Shown in pieces: positions 5,630 to 6,023 of a stretch of 6,023 bases of DNA. The stretch comes from Flavobacteriales bacterium. GTDB taxonomy: Bacteria; Bacteroidota; Bacteroidia; Flavobacteriales_F; PHOS-HE28. Location of the stretch: NCBI GenBank assembly GCA_024640205.1, contig JAHEFL010000127.1, positions 1-6,023 on the forward strand, read 5' to 3'. The notes beneath the pieces were generated by a model. It was not told the DNA's origin, ran no database searches, and saw only the letters and a program-made list of their open reading frames with translations. Within the stretch, counting starts at the first letter, position 1. The number at the start of each line of letters is the position of its first letter. Made by a program: the position numbers and the translations under genes.

Positions 5630-6023
5630 CTAACGCAGGCCTTCCGGGTATGCCGACCTGCGCGTTACGAAAGTCCTATCGATCGCGAGATAGGCAAGTA
5701 TGCAGAAGAAGAGGGGATTGCCGAGATCCAGCCCATAGCAGAACATATCGATCTGCCAGATGAACAGGAGATAGACGACACCTGCAAAGAGCGGCGCTTC
5801 CGGACCGCCGTGCCGATAATGTTCCCTGAACCTGGAGTAAGCGTACCACATGGCCAGGCAGTACAGCACGTAGCCAACCATACCCTGGCTCATGACGATC
5901 GCAAGGAACGTGCTGTGCATCGGGATGTCGTAGGGCTGATCCGTCTCCCAAATGACGGCGATATGATCCATCATACCTAGGGCATACTGCCCGTTGTGCC
6001 CATTCCCGAAAAAGAAGCCGCGC
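5630..6023 (-). CDS. O-antigen polymerase/ligase-like (Wzy/WaaL) membrane protein, C-terminal part
   Basis: The N-terminal part lies beyond the right edge: the frame is open through base 6022, giving 130 visible residues before the TAG at 5630-5632. The start of the visible part, GFFFGNGHNGQYA, then about 30 residues later IPMHSTFLAIVMSQGMVGYVLY, matches the Wzy_C pattern. In that pattern a glycine-rich G-x-G loop in the large periplasmic segment precedes an H-S/N-x-x-L motif at the entry to the next membrane helix. Three hydrophobic segments follow (HSTFLAIV to MWYAY; APLFAGVVYLLFIW; NPLFFCILAYLAI), then a short basic tail. Such proteins join lipid-linked repeat units (Wzy) or transfer the chain to lipid A core (WaaL) in the periplasm, and the fragment cannot distinguish these. 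An internal ATG at 5974 is not the start, because homology continues upstream of it. The gene has the same orientation as the glycosyltransferase run and converges with the beta-helix gene at a 12-bp gap. Confidence 0.82.
   Translation of the reverse strand, partial: RGFFFGNGHNGQYALGMMDHIAVIWETDQPYDIPMHSTFLAIVMSQGMVGYVLYCLAMWYAYSRFREHYRHGGPEAPLFAGVVYLLFIWQIDMFCYGLDLGNPLFFCILAYLAIDRTFVTRRSAYPEGLR

Overview
The window looks like a piece of a surface-polysaccharide (exopolysaccharide, capsule or O-antigen) biosynthesis locus from a bacterium of the Bacteroidota. The main taxonomic evidence is the 912-residue protein in the middle. It ends in a typical type IX secretion system (T9SS, Por) type A sorting domain, which is essentially restricted to the Bacteroidetes/Chlorobi lineage. 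Base composition looks balanced to slightly GC-rich by eye (not computed), higher than in many Flavobacteriia, so a GC-richer member of the phylum is a reasonable guess. Genus and species cannot be read from the sequence.

Layout: on the minus strand, reading right to left, there are four polysaccharide genes. First, at the right edge, is the C-terminal end of an O-antigen polymerase/ligase-like membrane protein (5630 to the window edge). Then, after the central plus-strand gene, comes a compact three-gene run: a GT4-type glycosyltransferase (1565-2719), an extended-SDR NAD-dependent sugar epimerase/dehydratase (542-1561) and a WecG/TagA/CpsF-family glycosyltransferase (1-531, C-terminus beyond the window). 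Gaps in this run are only 3 and 10 bp, so it is almost certainly one transcription unit. On the plus strand, wedged between the polymerase and this run, is a large secreted right-handed parallel beta-helix protein (2879-5617) with a signal peptide, a carbohydrate-binding-like jelly-roll, a small beta-sandwich and the T9SS signal. It converges on the polymerase gene (12 bp gap) and diverges from the glycosyltransferase gene across a 159-bp intergenic region.

How the genes may work together (inference): the SDR enzyme makes or modifies a nucleotide sugar. The GT4 and WecG/TagA-type enzymes add sugars to a lipid-linked repeat unit at the inner face of the cytoplasmic membrane. The polymerase/ligase joins units in the periplasm. 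The T9SS-exported beta-helix protein would act at the cell surface or outside, plausibly binding, trimming or remodelling the polymer.

The only non-coding stretch of any size (2720-2878) holds an 11-bp perfect direct repeat with a 21-bp period, a weak sigma70-like promoter candidate, and a strong Shine-Dalgarno followed by an ATG that is out of frame with the glycosyltransferase. No tRNA, rRNA, mobile element, CRISPR array or convincing rho-independent terminator was seen.
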